Of a DNA stretch of 12,310 bases, positions 1 to 6,560 are shown one piece after another; the stretch's first letter is position 1; every line of letters starts with the position of its first letter. The notes below the pieces were generated by a model that was given only the letters and a program-made list of their open reading frames with translations, made no database searches and was not told the origin of the DNA. Both the position numbers and the translations under genes were made by a program. Origin of the DNA: Chitinophagaceae bacterium (GTDB lineage Bacteria > Bacteroidota > Bacteroidia > Chitinophagales > Chitinophagaceae); assembly GCA_025455245.1 (NCBI GenBank), contig JALOMX010000020.1:1-12310 (forward strand). The letters are read 5' to 3'.

Positions 1-135
1 GCCGAGTGCGGCGAGATCATCACCGAGAGGCTGAACTCCGAGACGGGAGCCGAGCTCACCGTCGATGGGTTCGTGGGTTTCTGGCAGGTGTTCGAGAACT
101 ACGCTGGGAACGCGTCGGAGGTCGAAGACATCATC
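1..135. other. High-GC segment foreign to the adjoining gene (probable chimeric junction)
   Basis: Bases 1-120 are about 63% GC by direct count, while bases 241-300 are about 33%. In the frame that continues into kup, nearly every codon here ends in G or C, unlike the rest of that gene. The encoded peptide is acidic and soluble-looking (for example GAELTVDGF and NYAGNASEVED), whereas a Kup transporter should have transmembrane helices just before its FPHGGY motif. The break is near 125-145. It most likely reflects an assembly chimera or a recombination junction. The source of the foreign piece is not recognised. Confidence 0.65.
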
Positions 136-912
136 CTGTTTTTTCTCTACTTTCTCATTGCCCTGCTTGAAAAATTCCCCCATGGCGGCTATTTTACCCT
201 TATACTCGGCTCCCTTATTTTCCTGGTTATGTTCGTTTATTTCAGGTCAAGGAAAATCAAAAACAGATATGTGGAATTTGTCAGGCTTGAAAACTATATC
301 CCTCAGATTCAGGAGCTGAGCAACGATAAAAGTGTACCCAAATATGCTACGCACCTTATTTATCTGACAAGTGCCAATAATCCGAAGGAAATAGAACACA
401 AAATTATTTACAGCATATTGAACCGTAAGCCTAAGCGTGCCGATATATATTGGTTTATTCATGTGGATACCATGGATGATCCATACACCAGCGAATACCA
501 TGTGGAGCACATCATTCCCAATGATATCATCCGGGTTGAATTCAGGCTTGGTTTCCGGGTCCAGCCAAGGATCAACCTTATGTTCCGTAAAGTGATTGAG
601 GACCTGGTTGCCAATAAGGAAGTTAATATTACAAGCAGGTATGAAAGCCTTGAAAAAAATAATGTTGTAGGCGATTTCCAGTTTATAGTGATGGAAAAAT
701 ACCTGAGTGCCGATAATGATCTTCCCTTCTATGAGAAAATAATCATGAAACTTTACTTTATGATTAAATCAATCGGGATCAGTGAAGAAAAGGGCTTTGG
801 ACTTGATACGAGCTATGTAAATGTTGAAAAGTTTCCATTGATCGTTGCACCGGTAACCGATATCCCCTTGAAACGGATCAGCTTTGAAGATGACAACAAA
901 ATGCCGTTTTGA
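1..912 (+). CDS. kup: Kup-family potassium uptake transporter, C-terminal part (5' incomplete, chimeric start)
   Basis: The frame is open from base 1 to the TGA at 910-912. From about base 139 it matches the end of KUP/HAK/KT potassium:proton symporters. A last hydrophobic segment (FFLYFLIALLEKF) leads into FPHGGY, then another membrane helix (TLILGSLIFLVMFVYF), then a basic RSRKIKNR stretch and the long cytoplasmic C-terminal domain ending near PLKRISFEDDNKMPF. Kup proteins are usually over 600 residues, so about 255 C-terminal residues are present and most of the membrane domain is missing. The first ~45 codons do not look like Kup, and the ATG codons at 65 and 73 should not be taken as real starts. 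Kup imports K+ across the inner membrane. The next gene starts 78 bases downstream without a visible strong terminator. Confidence 0.82.
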   Translation, partial: AECGEIITERLNSETGAELTVDGFVGFWQVFENYAGNASEVEDIILFFLYFLIALLEKFPHGGYFTLILGSLIFLVMFVYFRSRKIKNRYVEFVRLENYIPQIQELSNDKSVPKYATHLIYLTSANNPKEIEHKIIYSILNRKPKRADIYWFIHVDTMDDPYTSEYHVEHIIPNDIIRVEFRLGFRVQPRINLMFRKVIEDLVANKEVNITSRYESLEKNNVVGDFQFIVMEKYLSADNDLPFYEKIIMKLYFMIKSIGISEEKGFGLDTSYVNVEKFPLIVAPVTDIPLKRISFEDDNKMPF

Positions 913-990
913 GAAAAGGTCTTTTTAAGACAATCTATTCCGGACCTTCAACAGGCCTTCGTTTAATATACTTTCGATGATGGAGGAATT

Positions 991-1821
991 ATGGGTCTAC
1001 TTTGGTTTCTTATTCCGAATGCTTTTATTTTATTGCTGAATATATGGTGGTACCTTATTGGCGGGTACATCCTTTTAGCCATCGTTGCATACTTTGTTCA
1101 GGATAGATTTATTTTCAAACCTGAAAAACTACCCGGAAACTTTGAGTACAAATATGATTCCCCCTTTAAAGAAATAAATTTTGATATAGAGCCCGGGGTT
1201 AATATTAACGGCCTTCACTTTTTTGTAAAAAAACCTAAGGGGCTTGTTTTGTATTTTCATGGAAACAGCCGCAGTATAAAAGGCTGGGCTAAGTATGCGC
1301 GGGATTTTTACCGGTTTGATTATGATGTGGTGTTGGTAGATTACCGTGGTTTTGGAAAAAGTACCGGGAAACGCAGCGAGCGTGAAATGCTGAAGGACAT
1401 GCAGTATGTTTATGATACGCTGGCAGTAAATTATCCTGAGCATCACCTGATTGTTTATGGACGCAGCATGGGTAGTGGGTTTGCCTGTAAAATTGCAAGC
1501 GACAACAAACCCCGGTATTTAATTCTTGATGCCCCTTACTACAGTTTTTTAAAAGTGGCTGAAAGGCTACTTCCTATTTTGCCTCATCGTTGGTTGCTGC
1601 GGTATCATTTACGAACCGATAAATGGATTAAGCATGTCAATTGCCATACCTATATCCTGCATGGAAGCCGCGATTGGCTTATCCCAATAAGGCATAGCGA
1701 ACAACTGCAGAAACTTATGCCCGGAAAAATTACCCTGATTGAAATCAAAGGCGGCGGACATAACAACCTTCCCTCTTTTCCCCAATATCATAACTTCCTG
1801 CGGGATATTTTACAATACTGA
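991..1821 (+). CDS. Membrane-anchored alpha/beta hydrolase
   Basis: This 276-residue protein has a hydrophobic N-terminus (about residues 3-35, one or two membrane segments) followed by an alpha/beta-hydrolase fold. The YFHGN segment (His90-Gly91) is the oxyanion-hole HG motif. GRSMGSG holds the nucleophile Ser159 in the GxSxG elbow. The likely acid is Asp228 in GSRDWLIP and the likely histidine is His257 in GGGHNNL, so the catalytic triad appears complete. It resembles the BEM46/ABHD13-like serine hydrolases, whose substrates are mostly unknown. No substrate can be named from sequence. The ATG at 991 is preceded by GGAGG at 982-986, one of the few clear ribosome binding sites in the window. 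A TACTTTCG at 969-976 is a one-mismatch match to the Bacteroidota -7 element but is weak evidence for a promoter. Confidence 0.85.
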   Translation: MGLLWFLIPNAFILLLNIWWYLIGGYILLAIVAYFVQDRFIFKPEKLPGNFEYKYDSPFKEINFDIEPGVNINGLHFFVKKPKGLVLYFHGNSRSIKGWAKYARDFYRFDYDVVLVDYRGFGKSTGKRSEREMLKDMQYVYDTLAVNYPEHHLIVYGRSMGSGFACKIASDNKPRYLILDAPYYSFLKVAERLLPILPHRWLLRYHLRTDKWIKHVNCHTYILHGSRDWLIPIRHSEQLQKLMPGKITLIEIKGGGHNNLPSFPQYHNFLRDILQY

Positions 1822-1899
1822 GGCGCCACAAAATCGCTTAAGTGCAGTACATTCGCGACTCCTTCAATATTCTTCTTCACCAAATAACCAAAAAGAGAA

Positions 1900-3093
1900 A
1901 TGTATTTTGCAGAAAGGCTTTCAAAGTTTAATGAACCGGAAACATTAAAAATGGCAAAACTTGCGCGTGAATTGCGTGCGAAAGGTCATGATGTAGTGGG
2001 CCTTAGTCTTGGCGAACCTGATTTTGATACTCCTGATCATATCAAAAAGGCATTGATCGATGCAGTTAACAGCAACTATTCTCATTATCCTCCGGTTGCA
2101 GGATATCCTGAACTGCGTGAAGCCATTTGTATTAAACTGAAAAGGGATAACGATCTTGATTATAAACCCGAACACACCCTGGTAAGCACAGGAGCCAAGC
2201 AAAGTATTGCCAATCTTGTTCTGGCAACTGTGGGCCCCGGTGACGAAGTGGTTATCCCGACGCCATATTGGGTTTCGTACAGCGAGGTAGTTCGTATGGC
2301 TGAGGCAACACCGGTACTTGTCAGGACATCTATTGAAAGTGGATTCAAAATTACCCCTGATCAATTAGAGGCCGCTATCAACAAAAATACAAGGCTCTTT
2401 ATGTTCAGCAGCCCCAACAACCCCACCGGCTGTGTGTACAGCAAAGACGAACTGAAGGGGCTCGCAGAGGTATTGAAAAAATATCCGGATGTATGGATTA
2501 TGAGTGATGAAATTTATGAATACATCAATTATGTAGGAAGGCATGAAAGCATAGCTCAATTTGATGATATAAAAGACAGGGTGGTGATCATTAACGGGTT
2601 GAGTAAGGGTTTTGCCATGACCGGCTACAGGCTCGGTTATCTGGCATGTACCAATGTTGATCTTATAAAGGCCTGTGATAAAATTCAGGGGCAGATGACA
2701 AGCGGTGCCAATGCGGTTACCCAACAGGGTGCTGTTGCTGCCTTAAAGGAAGACATCGGCCCAAGCCTTGCTATGCGCAATGAATTTGAAGCAAGGAAAA
2801 AAATGGTCATCGAAATGCTGGCAGAAATTCCGGGTATCCGATTGTCAGAGCCTGATGGCGCATTCTATGTATTCCCTGATGTTAGCAGTTATTTTGGTAA
2901 AAAGGCAGGCGAAAAGGTAATTGCAAATGCAGATGACCTTGCCATGTATTTACTTGAAAATGCTTTTGTAAGTACCGTTACCGGAGGCGCTTTCGGTGAA
3001 CCCAATTGCATTCGCATTAGCTATGCTGCAAGCAGGGAGGACCTTAAGAAAGGATTCACAAGAATTAAAGAAGCATTGGCAGCATTACAATAA
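1900..3093 (+). CDS. aspC: Pyridoxal-phosphate class I/II aminotransferase, aspartate aminotransferase type
   Basis: A 397-residue fold-type I PLP enzyme of the bacterial aspartate aminotransferase 1b subgroup. It transfers amino groups between aspartate (or related amino acids) and 2-oxoglutarate in the cytoplasm. Visible landmarks are SLGEPDFDTP (34-45), SSPNNPTG with the PLP-contacting Asn (170-177), SDEIYE (202-207), the Schiff-base lysine Lys236 in NGLSKGFAMTGYRLG, and the substrate-carboxylate arginine Arg372 in IRISYA. The length is normal. The start at 1900 gives the typical N-terminus (MYFAERLSKFNEPETLKMAK), though only a weak AGAG precedes it. Related enzymes can also act on prephenate or aromatic amino acids, so the exact substrate is open. 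The stop overlaps the end of convergent dapF by 9 bases. Confidence 0.9.
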   Translation: MYFAERLSKFNEPETLKMAKLARELRAKGHDVVGLSLGEPDFDTPDHIKKALIDAVNSNYSHYPPVAGYPELREAICIKLKRDNDLDYKPEHTLVSTGAKQSIANLVLATVGPGDEVVIPTPYWVSYSEVVRMAEATPVLVRTSIESGFKITPDQLEAAINKNTRLFMFSSPNNPTGCVYSKDELKGLAEVLKKYPDVWIMSDEIYEYINYVGRHESIAQFDDIKDRVVIINGLSKGFAMTGYRLGYLACTNVDLIKACDKIQGQMTSGANAVTQQGAVAALKEDIGPSLAMRNEFEARKKMVIEMLAEIPGIRLSEPDGAFYVFPDVSSYFGKKAGEKVIANADDLAMYLLENAFVSTVTGGAFGEPNCIRISYAASREDLKKGFTRIKEALAALQ

Positions 3094-3864
3094 TATACTG
3101 CCTTCAAATACTTTTTCTGCAGGACCGGCAAGCCAGATGTTTTCAAAACTCGCTTCGCCGGTCTTTTCAAATTCTACATAAAGGTCTCCACCGTTGGTCT
3201 TTACATCAATATGATTAAATCCATTTTCATTGTGTGCGTTTAAAAGCGCACTTGCCGTGACGCCGGTTCCGCAAGAGAAAGTTTCATCCTCTACACCACG
3301 CTCATAGGTTCTTACATAAATTGAGCATTCATCCAGGACTTTTACAAAATTTACATTGACCCCCTGTTCTGCAAAGCGGTCGTTATAACGGATATGTTTG
3401 CCTTCCGATATTACATCAAGTTCCTGAATTTCTTCAACTTGTTTCACAATATGAGGAGAGCCGGTATCAACAAAATCCATGTTTACCAGGGATTCTGTTT
3501 CTGATACATCTTTCATTTGTAGCCTGATCATTCCATTGCTTTCAATGATTGCAACATGTGGGCCATCTATGGCAATAAAGTTATATTCATCCTTATGCAA
3601 TCCGCAATCAAAAGCAAATTTTGTAATACATCTTCCTCCATTTCCACACATGCTGCCTTCCCTGCCATCCGAATTATAATAGACCATTCTGAAATCATAG
3701 CCTTCTTCTTCTTCAAGCAACATAAGCCCATCGGCTCCAATACCAAACCTGCGGTGGCAGAGCCTTTCAATCTGTTCCTGAGAGAGAGAAATATTTTTTT
3801 GCCTGTTGTCAATTAGTATAAAGTCGTTTCCGGTACCCTGGTATTTTGAGAAAGAAATATTCAT
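3085..3864 (-). CDS. dapF: Diaminopimelate epimerase
   Basis: A 259-residue cytoplasmic enzyme that converts LL- to meso-diaminopimelate, the precursor of lysine and of the peptidoglycan cross-link residue. Both catalytic cysteines of the two-base mechanism are present: Cys73 in SMCGNGGRC and Cys198 in TFSCGTG. The N-terminal FSKYQGTGNDFILID and the NSDGREGSMCGNG signatures are intact. The length is close to the family norm. The gene lies 92 bases downstream of the phosphorylase gene on the same strand and may be cotranscribed with it. That gap shows no terminator and no clear -7 element. Its 3' end overlaps the convergent aminotransferase gene, so the two transcripts must overlap at their ends. 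No clear ribosome binding site precedes the ATG. Confidence 0.95.
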   Translation of the reverse strand: MNISFSKYQGTGNDFILIDNRQKNISLSQEQIERLCHRRFGIGADGLMLLEEEEGYDFRMVYYNSDGREGSMCGNGGRCITKFAFDCGLHKDEYNFIAIDGPHVAIIESNGMIRLQMKDVSETESLVNMDFVDTGSPHIVKQVEEIQELDVISEGKHIRYNDRFAEQGVNVNFVKVLDECSIYVRTYERGVEDETFSCGTGVTASALLNAHNENGFNHIDVKTNGGDLYVEFEKTGEASFENIWLAGPAEKVFEGSILL

Positions 3865-3956
3865 TTTGAAGGAAGTTATGAAAGGTGTAAAGGCTTTACT
3901 TTTCGGGGATTTTTTTTAGCGTAAATTTTTCACTTGATGTAAAGTAAATGGAAGAT

Positions 3957-4832
3957 TTAAAGCTTTTCTATTATTCCCAATGCTTTTACAATAAGGTTTT
4001 CAACCGCAGCTGTACCATCTTTACTGAAGGTTTTTGTTATTCTGTTTGCAACTACTGCATTCAGACTCAGGCATTGATGGCCAAGCAATTTACCAAGGCC
4101 GTAAATCGCACTGCTTTCCATTTCAAAGTTTACGATACGATACTGCCCGTAATTGAATTTGGTAAGTGCATCAATGAGGTCGGGTTGACGAAGGCCAAGC
4201 CGAAGTACCCTTCCCTGAGGACCATAAAAACCGGGGCATGTAACTGTAATTCCTCTGTTGAAATCAGTAACAAAGTTTTTTAGCAAGGCCATGCTTGCCG
4301 TTGCAATGTATGGCTTAGAAAACTGACTGTTCAGTTGGGTTTGCGTAATGAATTGCTGGAGCAGTTGCCCTTCTTCTTCATTTGGCTCAAGCAGGTAGTA
4401 ATTCAGGAGGTTATCTATGCCAAGGCCATGTGTCCCGGCAATATGTGCATCAACCGGGATATCGCCCTGAAGGCTGCCACAAGTGCCAATACGGATAATA
4501 TTCAAACTTCGCTTTTCGGGCTTAATGGTCCTCGAATCAAAATCGATATTTGTCAGGGCATCCAGTTCGTTCAATACAATATCGATGTTATCGGTACCAA
4601 TTCCCGAACTTAGAACAGAAATTCTTTTGTTTCCGATGCGCCCGGTATGGGTAATAAATTCACGATGTGATTGTTTTACTTCAATCACATCGAAATGTTT
4701 CGACACCTGACTTACCCGGCCGGGATCGCCAACCGTAATGACCGTTTCAGCCAATTCTTCGGGCCTTAAATCTAAGTGGTAAATAGCTCCACGTGCATTG
4801 AGTATTAACTCGCTCTCCGGAATTCTGGACAT
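3957..4832 (-). CDS. Nucleoside phosphorylase, uridine phosphorylase-like
   Basis: A 291-residue member of the PNP/UDP phosphorylase family, which cleaves nucleosides with phosphate to a free base and (deoxy)ribose-1-phosphate. Motifs are VGDPGRV (34-40, phosphate-binding loop), RIGTCGSLQGDIPV (114-127) and FEMESSAIYGL (236-246, where the Met and Glu contact the ribose). It is longer than E. coli Udp (about 250) and resembles a Bacteroidota uridine-phosphorylase-like group. The base specificity is inferred, not shown. The start MSRIPESELILN is typical of that group. A perfect TACCTTTG promoter element ends only 4 bases before the ATG, suggesting a leaderless or nearly leaderless mRNA. dapF follows on the same strand. 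Confidence 0.85.
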   Translation of the reverse strand: MSRIPESELILNARGAIYHLDLRPEELAETVITVGDPGRVSQVSKHFDVIEVKQSHREFITHTGRIGNKRISVLSSGIGTDNIDIVLNELDALTNIDFDSRTIKPEKRSLNIIRIGTCGSLQGDIPVDAHIAGTHGLGIDNLLNYYLLEPNEEEGQLLQQFITQTQLNSQFSKPYIATASMALLKNFVTDFNRGITVTCPGFYGPQGRVLRLGLRQPDLIDALTKFNYGQYRIVNFEMESSAIYGLGKLLGHQCLSLNAVVANRITKTFSKDGTAAVENLIVKALGIIEKL

Positions 4833-4836
4833 GGTT

Positions 4837-4844
4837 CAAAGGTA
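4837..4844 (-). promoter_or_regulatory. -7 promoter element of the phosphorylase gene
   Basis: On the minus strand this reads TACCTTTG, a perfect match to the Bacteroidota consensus TAnnTTTG. It sits 4 bases upstream of the ATG at 4832, so transcription should begin at or very near the start codon. The same 8-mer is found before rpsF and before the MGMT-like gene. A -33 TTG box is not obvious. Confidence 0.6.
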
Positions 4845-4909
4845 AACAGGTTGTCATCATTTATTAAGAATCATTTGCAAATGCTTTTCCAAATTTCCTT
4901 CCAAAACCC

Positions 4910-4917
4910 TATTTTTG
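4910..4917 (+). promoter_or_regulatory. -7 promoter element of tRNA-Cys
   Basis: TATTTTTG matches TAnnTTTG and is followed by CACC, as at the putative tRNA-Ser and def promoters. It lies 76 bases upstream of the mature tRNA-Cys, so a long 5' leader would be removed by RNase P. A closer but poorer candidate is the TACTTTG around 4943-4951. Confidence 0.45.
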
Positions 4918-4993
4918 CACCGCATTTAAGGGGTTGATTAAAGATGTACTTTGTTATTCTTTATTAATTATTCCTTATTCTATATTTCTTAAA

Positions 4994-5067
4994 GGTACCG
5001 TGGCCGAGTGACTAGGCAGAGGTCTGCAAAACCTTGTACAGCGGTTTGAATCCGCTCGGTACCTCCA
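4994..5067 (+). tRNA. tRNA-Cys (anticodon GCA), CCA encoded
   Basis: The cloverleaf can be folded by eye. The acceptor stem GGTACCG (4994-5000) pairs with CGGTACC (5057-5063). The D stem is GCC/GGC. The anticodon stem GAGGT/ACCTT encloses loop CTGCAAA with anticodon GCA at 5026-5028. The T stem AGCGG/CCGCT encloses TTTGAAT. The discriminator is U (5064), as expected for cysteine tRNA, and CCA is encoded at 5065-5067. A terminator follows, so it is probably a single-gene transcript. Confidence 0.95.
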
Positions 5068-5076
5068 CAAAATGAG

Positions 5077-5098
5077 CCGGGAAATCTCCCGGTTTTTT
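5077..5098 (+). terminator. Rho-independent terminator of tRNA-Cys
   Basis: CCGGGA (5077-5082) and TCCCGG (5087-5092) form a 6-bp stem with a 4-base loop, followed directly by six T. It lies 10 bases after the encoded CCA. Confidence 0.85.
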
Positions 5099-5121
5099 AT
5101 TTCCGTCAATTCTATTCAGGG

Positions 5122-5156
5122 CAAAAAAAAATCCCCTCTCAAAATGAAAGGGGATT
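5122..5156 (-). terminator. Rho-independent terminator of the rpsF-rpsR-rplI operon
   Basis: AATCCCCT (5130-5137) pairs with AGGGGATT (5149-5156) around an 11-base loop. On the minus strand the stem is followed by a run of T (the A run at 5123-5131 on +). It lies 20 bases after the rplI stop codon. With the tRNA-Cys terminator it forms a back-to-back pair that insulates the two convergent units. Confidence 0.88.
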
Positions 5157-5175
5157 AAATTATTAAAAGAAATTC

Positions 5176-5622
5176 TTACTCTGCTACTACATCAAACTCA
5201 ACTTCGGTTACGTTTCCGTTGCCAAAGTCGATGTTGGCTTTAAAAGTACCGAGCTCTTTTACTTCATCCAGAATCGTGATGCGACGACGGTCGATCTCAT
5301 AACCCTTTTGCTCACGGATGCTGCGGCTGATCTGCACAGAAGTAACACTACCAAAGATTTTACCGGAAGTACCTACCTTGGCACCAACGGTCAGTTTACC
5401 TTCTTTAAGTTTGTTAATTACCTCATTGATTGCAGCTAAAAGTTTGGCTTCTTTTTTAGCCTGAACTTTCAGCTTCTCTTCGCGCATTTTCAGGTTAGAA
5501 GGAGAAGCTTCTACAGCCATCTTTTGGGGAATAAGAAAATTACGTGCATAACCACTTTTTACGGTTACCAGTTCGTTTCTGCCACCCAGGTTGTTTACAT
5601 CCTGAATTAAAATTACTTGCAT
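5176..5622 (-). CDS. rplI: 50S ribosomal protein L9
   Basis: A 148-residue protein, the normal length for bL9. The N-terminal rRNA-binding domain shows the family pattern (VILIQDVNNLGGRNE, then VKSGYARNFLIP, residues 3-33). A long charged connecting helix rich in K and E follows (about 41-75), then the C-terminal domain with GKIFGSVTS. bL9 binds 23S rRNA near the L1 stalk base and helps maintain reading frame. It is the last gene of the rpsF-rpsR-rplI operon, but the gap to rpsR is 191 bases and holds a repeat hairpin. The ATG follows an A/C-rich leader (AACAAAACAAAACAAA) with no Shine-Dalgarno, as is common in Bacteroidota. Confidence 0.97.
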   Translation of the reverse strand: MQVILIQDVNNLGGRNELVTVKSGYARNFLIPQKMAVEASPSNLKMREEKLKVQAKKEAKLLAAINEVINKLKEGKLTVGAKVGTSGKIFGSVTSVQISRSIREQKGYEIDRRRITILDEVKELGTFKANIDFGNGNVTEVEFDVVAE

Positions 5623-5684
5623 TTTGTTTTGTTTTGTTCCCAGCGCCCAATCATCATGTTTTTCAACAAGACTTTTCGACTGTC

Positions 5685-5700
5685 TGACGATGTATCGTCA
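5685..5700. repeat. Perfect 7-bp inverted repeat upstream of rplI
   Basis: TGACGAT and ATCGTCA flank a 2-base centre (GT). The site lies in the rpsR-rplI gap, about 20 bases to the left (+ strand) of the heptad hairpin and 63 bases upstream of the rplI start. It could be an operator-like palindrome or part of the neighbouring repeat element. No function can be assigned. Confidence 0.6.
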
Positions 5701-5721
5701 TTAGGGATGGTTACTAAATTA

Positions 5722-5815
5722 AGTCGAGAGTTGATAGTCGGGAGTCAATAGACTCTAAGTAAAGAAAAACACTTTTTTCTCCCAACTATTGACTACGGAC
5801 TATGGACTATAGACT
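5722..5815. repeat. Inverted heptad-repeat element (AGTCnnn) forming a long imperfect hairpin
   Basis: One arm (5722-5751) reads AGTCGAG, AGTTGAT, AGTCGGG, AGTCAAT, AG. The other arm (5786-5815), read on the minus strand, is AGTCTAT, AGTCCAT, AGTCCGT, AGTCAAT, AG. The arms agree at 24 of 30 positions, and the innermost heptad matches exactly, so a 30-bp imperfect stem can form. The 34-base loop holds a further inverted pair (AGAAAAA at 5763-5769, TTTTTCT at 5774-5780). The outer heptad overlaps the rpsR stop codon (5814-5816). The element separates rpsR and rplI within one operon. Degenerate AGTC heptad repeats look like a dispersed intergenic element, but that needs a genome search. Confidence 0.85.
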
Positions 5816-6077
5816 ATTTCATCAAATCGGTTACGTAAGGCAACAGGGCCATTTGGCGGGCACGCTTAACAGCGTCTGCCACTTTGCGCTGAAACTTAAG
5901 GCTGTTACCGGTGATGCGGCGGGGAAGAAGTTTTCCTTGTTCGTTCAGAAACTTCTTGAGGAATTCCGCATCCTTGTAATCTACATAACGGATGCCCATT
6001 TTCTTAAAGCGGCAATATTTCTTCGCGCGCTTTTCTGCCTTATGGGCGGTCAGGTATTTAATTTCTTGTCTTGCCAT
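5814..6077 (-). CDS. rpsR: 30S ribosomal protein S18
   Basis: An 87-residue basic protein of normal bS18 length. The family signature is visible: YCRFKK near the N-terminus, [19 protein letters not shown], then [25 protein letters not shown] (about 50-75), the rRNA-binding core. S18 pairs with S6 on the platform of the 30S subunit. Its ATG lies 4 bases after the rpsF stop codon, and a GGAGG on the minus strand within the end of rpsF gives a good ribosome binding site, so the two are translated together. The TAG stop codon lies inside the first AGTC heptad of the downstream repeat. Confidence 0.97.
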   Translation of the reverse strand: MARQEIKYLTAHKAEKRAKKYCRFKKMGIRYVDYKDAEFLKKFLNEQGKLLPRRITGNSLKFQRKVADAVKRARQMALLPYVTDLMK

Positions 6078-6081
6078 GATA

Positions 6082-6438
6082 TTAAGCCTCCGCAGTTTCG
6101 GTTTCCTTTGCTTTCACACCACTTCTCTTGCGGGTTGTGTACTCGACGGCGTGTTTATCGAGTTTCACAATCATGTGACGCATTACATTGTCGTCACGGA
6201 GGAACTGAATTTTCAGTTTTTCATTCAATTCGCTTGGCGCTTTGTACTCTGCTACCCAGTAAAGAGCAGTTGTCTTCTTTTCGATTGGGTAGGCCAGTGA
6301 CTTTAAACCCCATGGATTTTCGGATACCATTTCTCCGCCATTTTCCTTGATGAAGTCAGTGTACTTCTTCTGGATACCGGCGAACTCATCGTCCGAAAGT
6401 ACAGGGGTAAAGATCACCATCAATTCGTAGTTGTTCAT
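6082..6438 (-). CDS. rpsF: 30S ribosomal protein S6
   Basis: A 118-residue bS6 protein starting [18 protein letters not shown]. Recognisable parts are the central segment with [17 protein letters not shown] (about 41-57) and [36 protein letters not shown] (about 58-93). The C-terminal tail is charged. S6 dimerises with S18 in the 30S platform. It is first in the operon rpsF-rpsR-rplI; ssb, which sits between rpsF and rpsR in many Firmicutes, is absent. A promoter and a two-hairpin leader lie upstream and are candidates for feedback by the S6:S18 complex. AGGGA lies just upstream of the ATG. Confidence 0.97.
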   Translation of the reverse strand: MNNYELMVIFTPVLSDDEFAGIQKKYTDFIKENGGEMVSENPWGLKSLAYPIEKKTTALYWVAEYKAPSELNEKLKIQFLRDDNVMRHMIVKLDKHAVEYTTRKRSGVKAKETETAEA

Positions 6439-6472
6439 GATCCCTGTTTGTTTTTAAATGTTTACCAATGGA

Positions 6473-6515
6473 TCACACCTGTTATGGTGTGAAATCGGGC
6501 CATTTTACCCGATTT
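6473..6515 (-). promoter_or_regulatory. Two-hairpin 5' leader of rpsF, candidate autoregulatory RNA
   Basis: Two perfect inverted repeats lie side by side in the rpsF leader. AAATCGGG (6492-6499) pairs with CCCGATTT (6508-6515) over an 8-base loop. TCACACC (6473-6479) pairs with GGTGTGA (6486-6492) over a 6-base loop. They share base 6492. They lie between the -7 element at 6523-6530 and the ATG at 6438, so the transcript starts essentially at the first hairpin. An S6:S18-binding leader is known from rpsF mRNAs of several phyla. Whether this one matches that motif is inference. No T run follows either stem, so a terminator is unlikely. Confidence 0.55.
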
Positions 6516-6522
6516 GGGGCGG

Positions 6523-6530
6523 CAAAGGTA
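6523..6530 (-). promoter_or_regulatory. -7 promoter element of rpsF-rpsR-rplI
   Basis: The minus strand reads TACCTTTG, a perfect match to TAnnTTTG. It lies 85 bases upstream of the rpsF ATG, leaving a leader that contains both hairpins. No clear -33 box is seen. Confidence 0.6.
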
Positions 6531-6560
6531 GGGAGTTCATGCAATAAATGTGGAAAAATT

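Noticed and set aside
919..931. GTCTT-TTT-AAGAC hairpin after the kup stop codon as a terminator
   Set aside because: The stem has only 5 weak base pairs and no following T run. It could arise by chance in AT-rich sequence.
5656..5751. 31-codon plus-strand open frame in the rpsR-rplI gap
   Set aside because: It runs through the palindrome and the first arm of the heptad repeat and ends in it. Its composition is explained by those repeats, and no ribosome binding site is seen.
5722..5815. Classical rho-independent terminator between rpsR and rplI
   Set aside because: The stem is long and imperfect with a large loop and is not followed by a T run on the minus strand. rplI has its own strong terminator downstream, which suggests readthrough.
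5802..6350. 182-codon plus-strand open frame across rpsR and rpsF
   Set aside because: It is antisense to two clearly identified ribosomal protein genes and shows no recognisable protein family.
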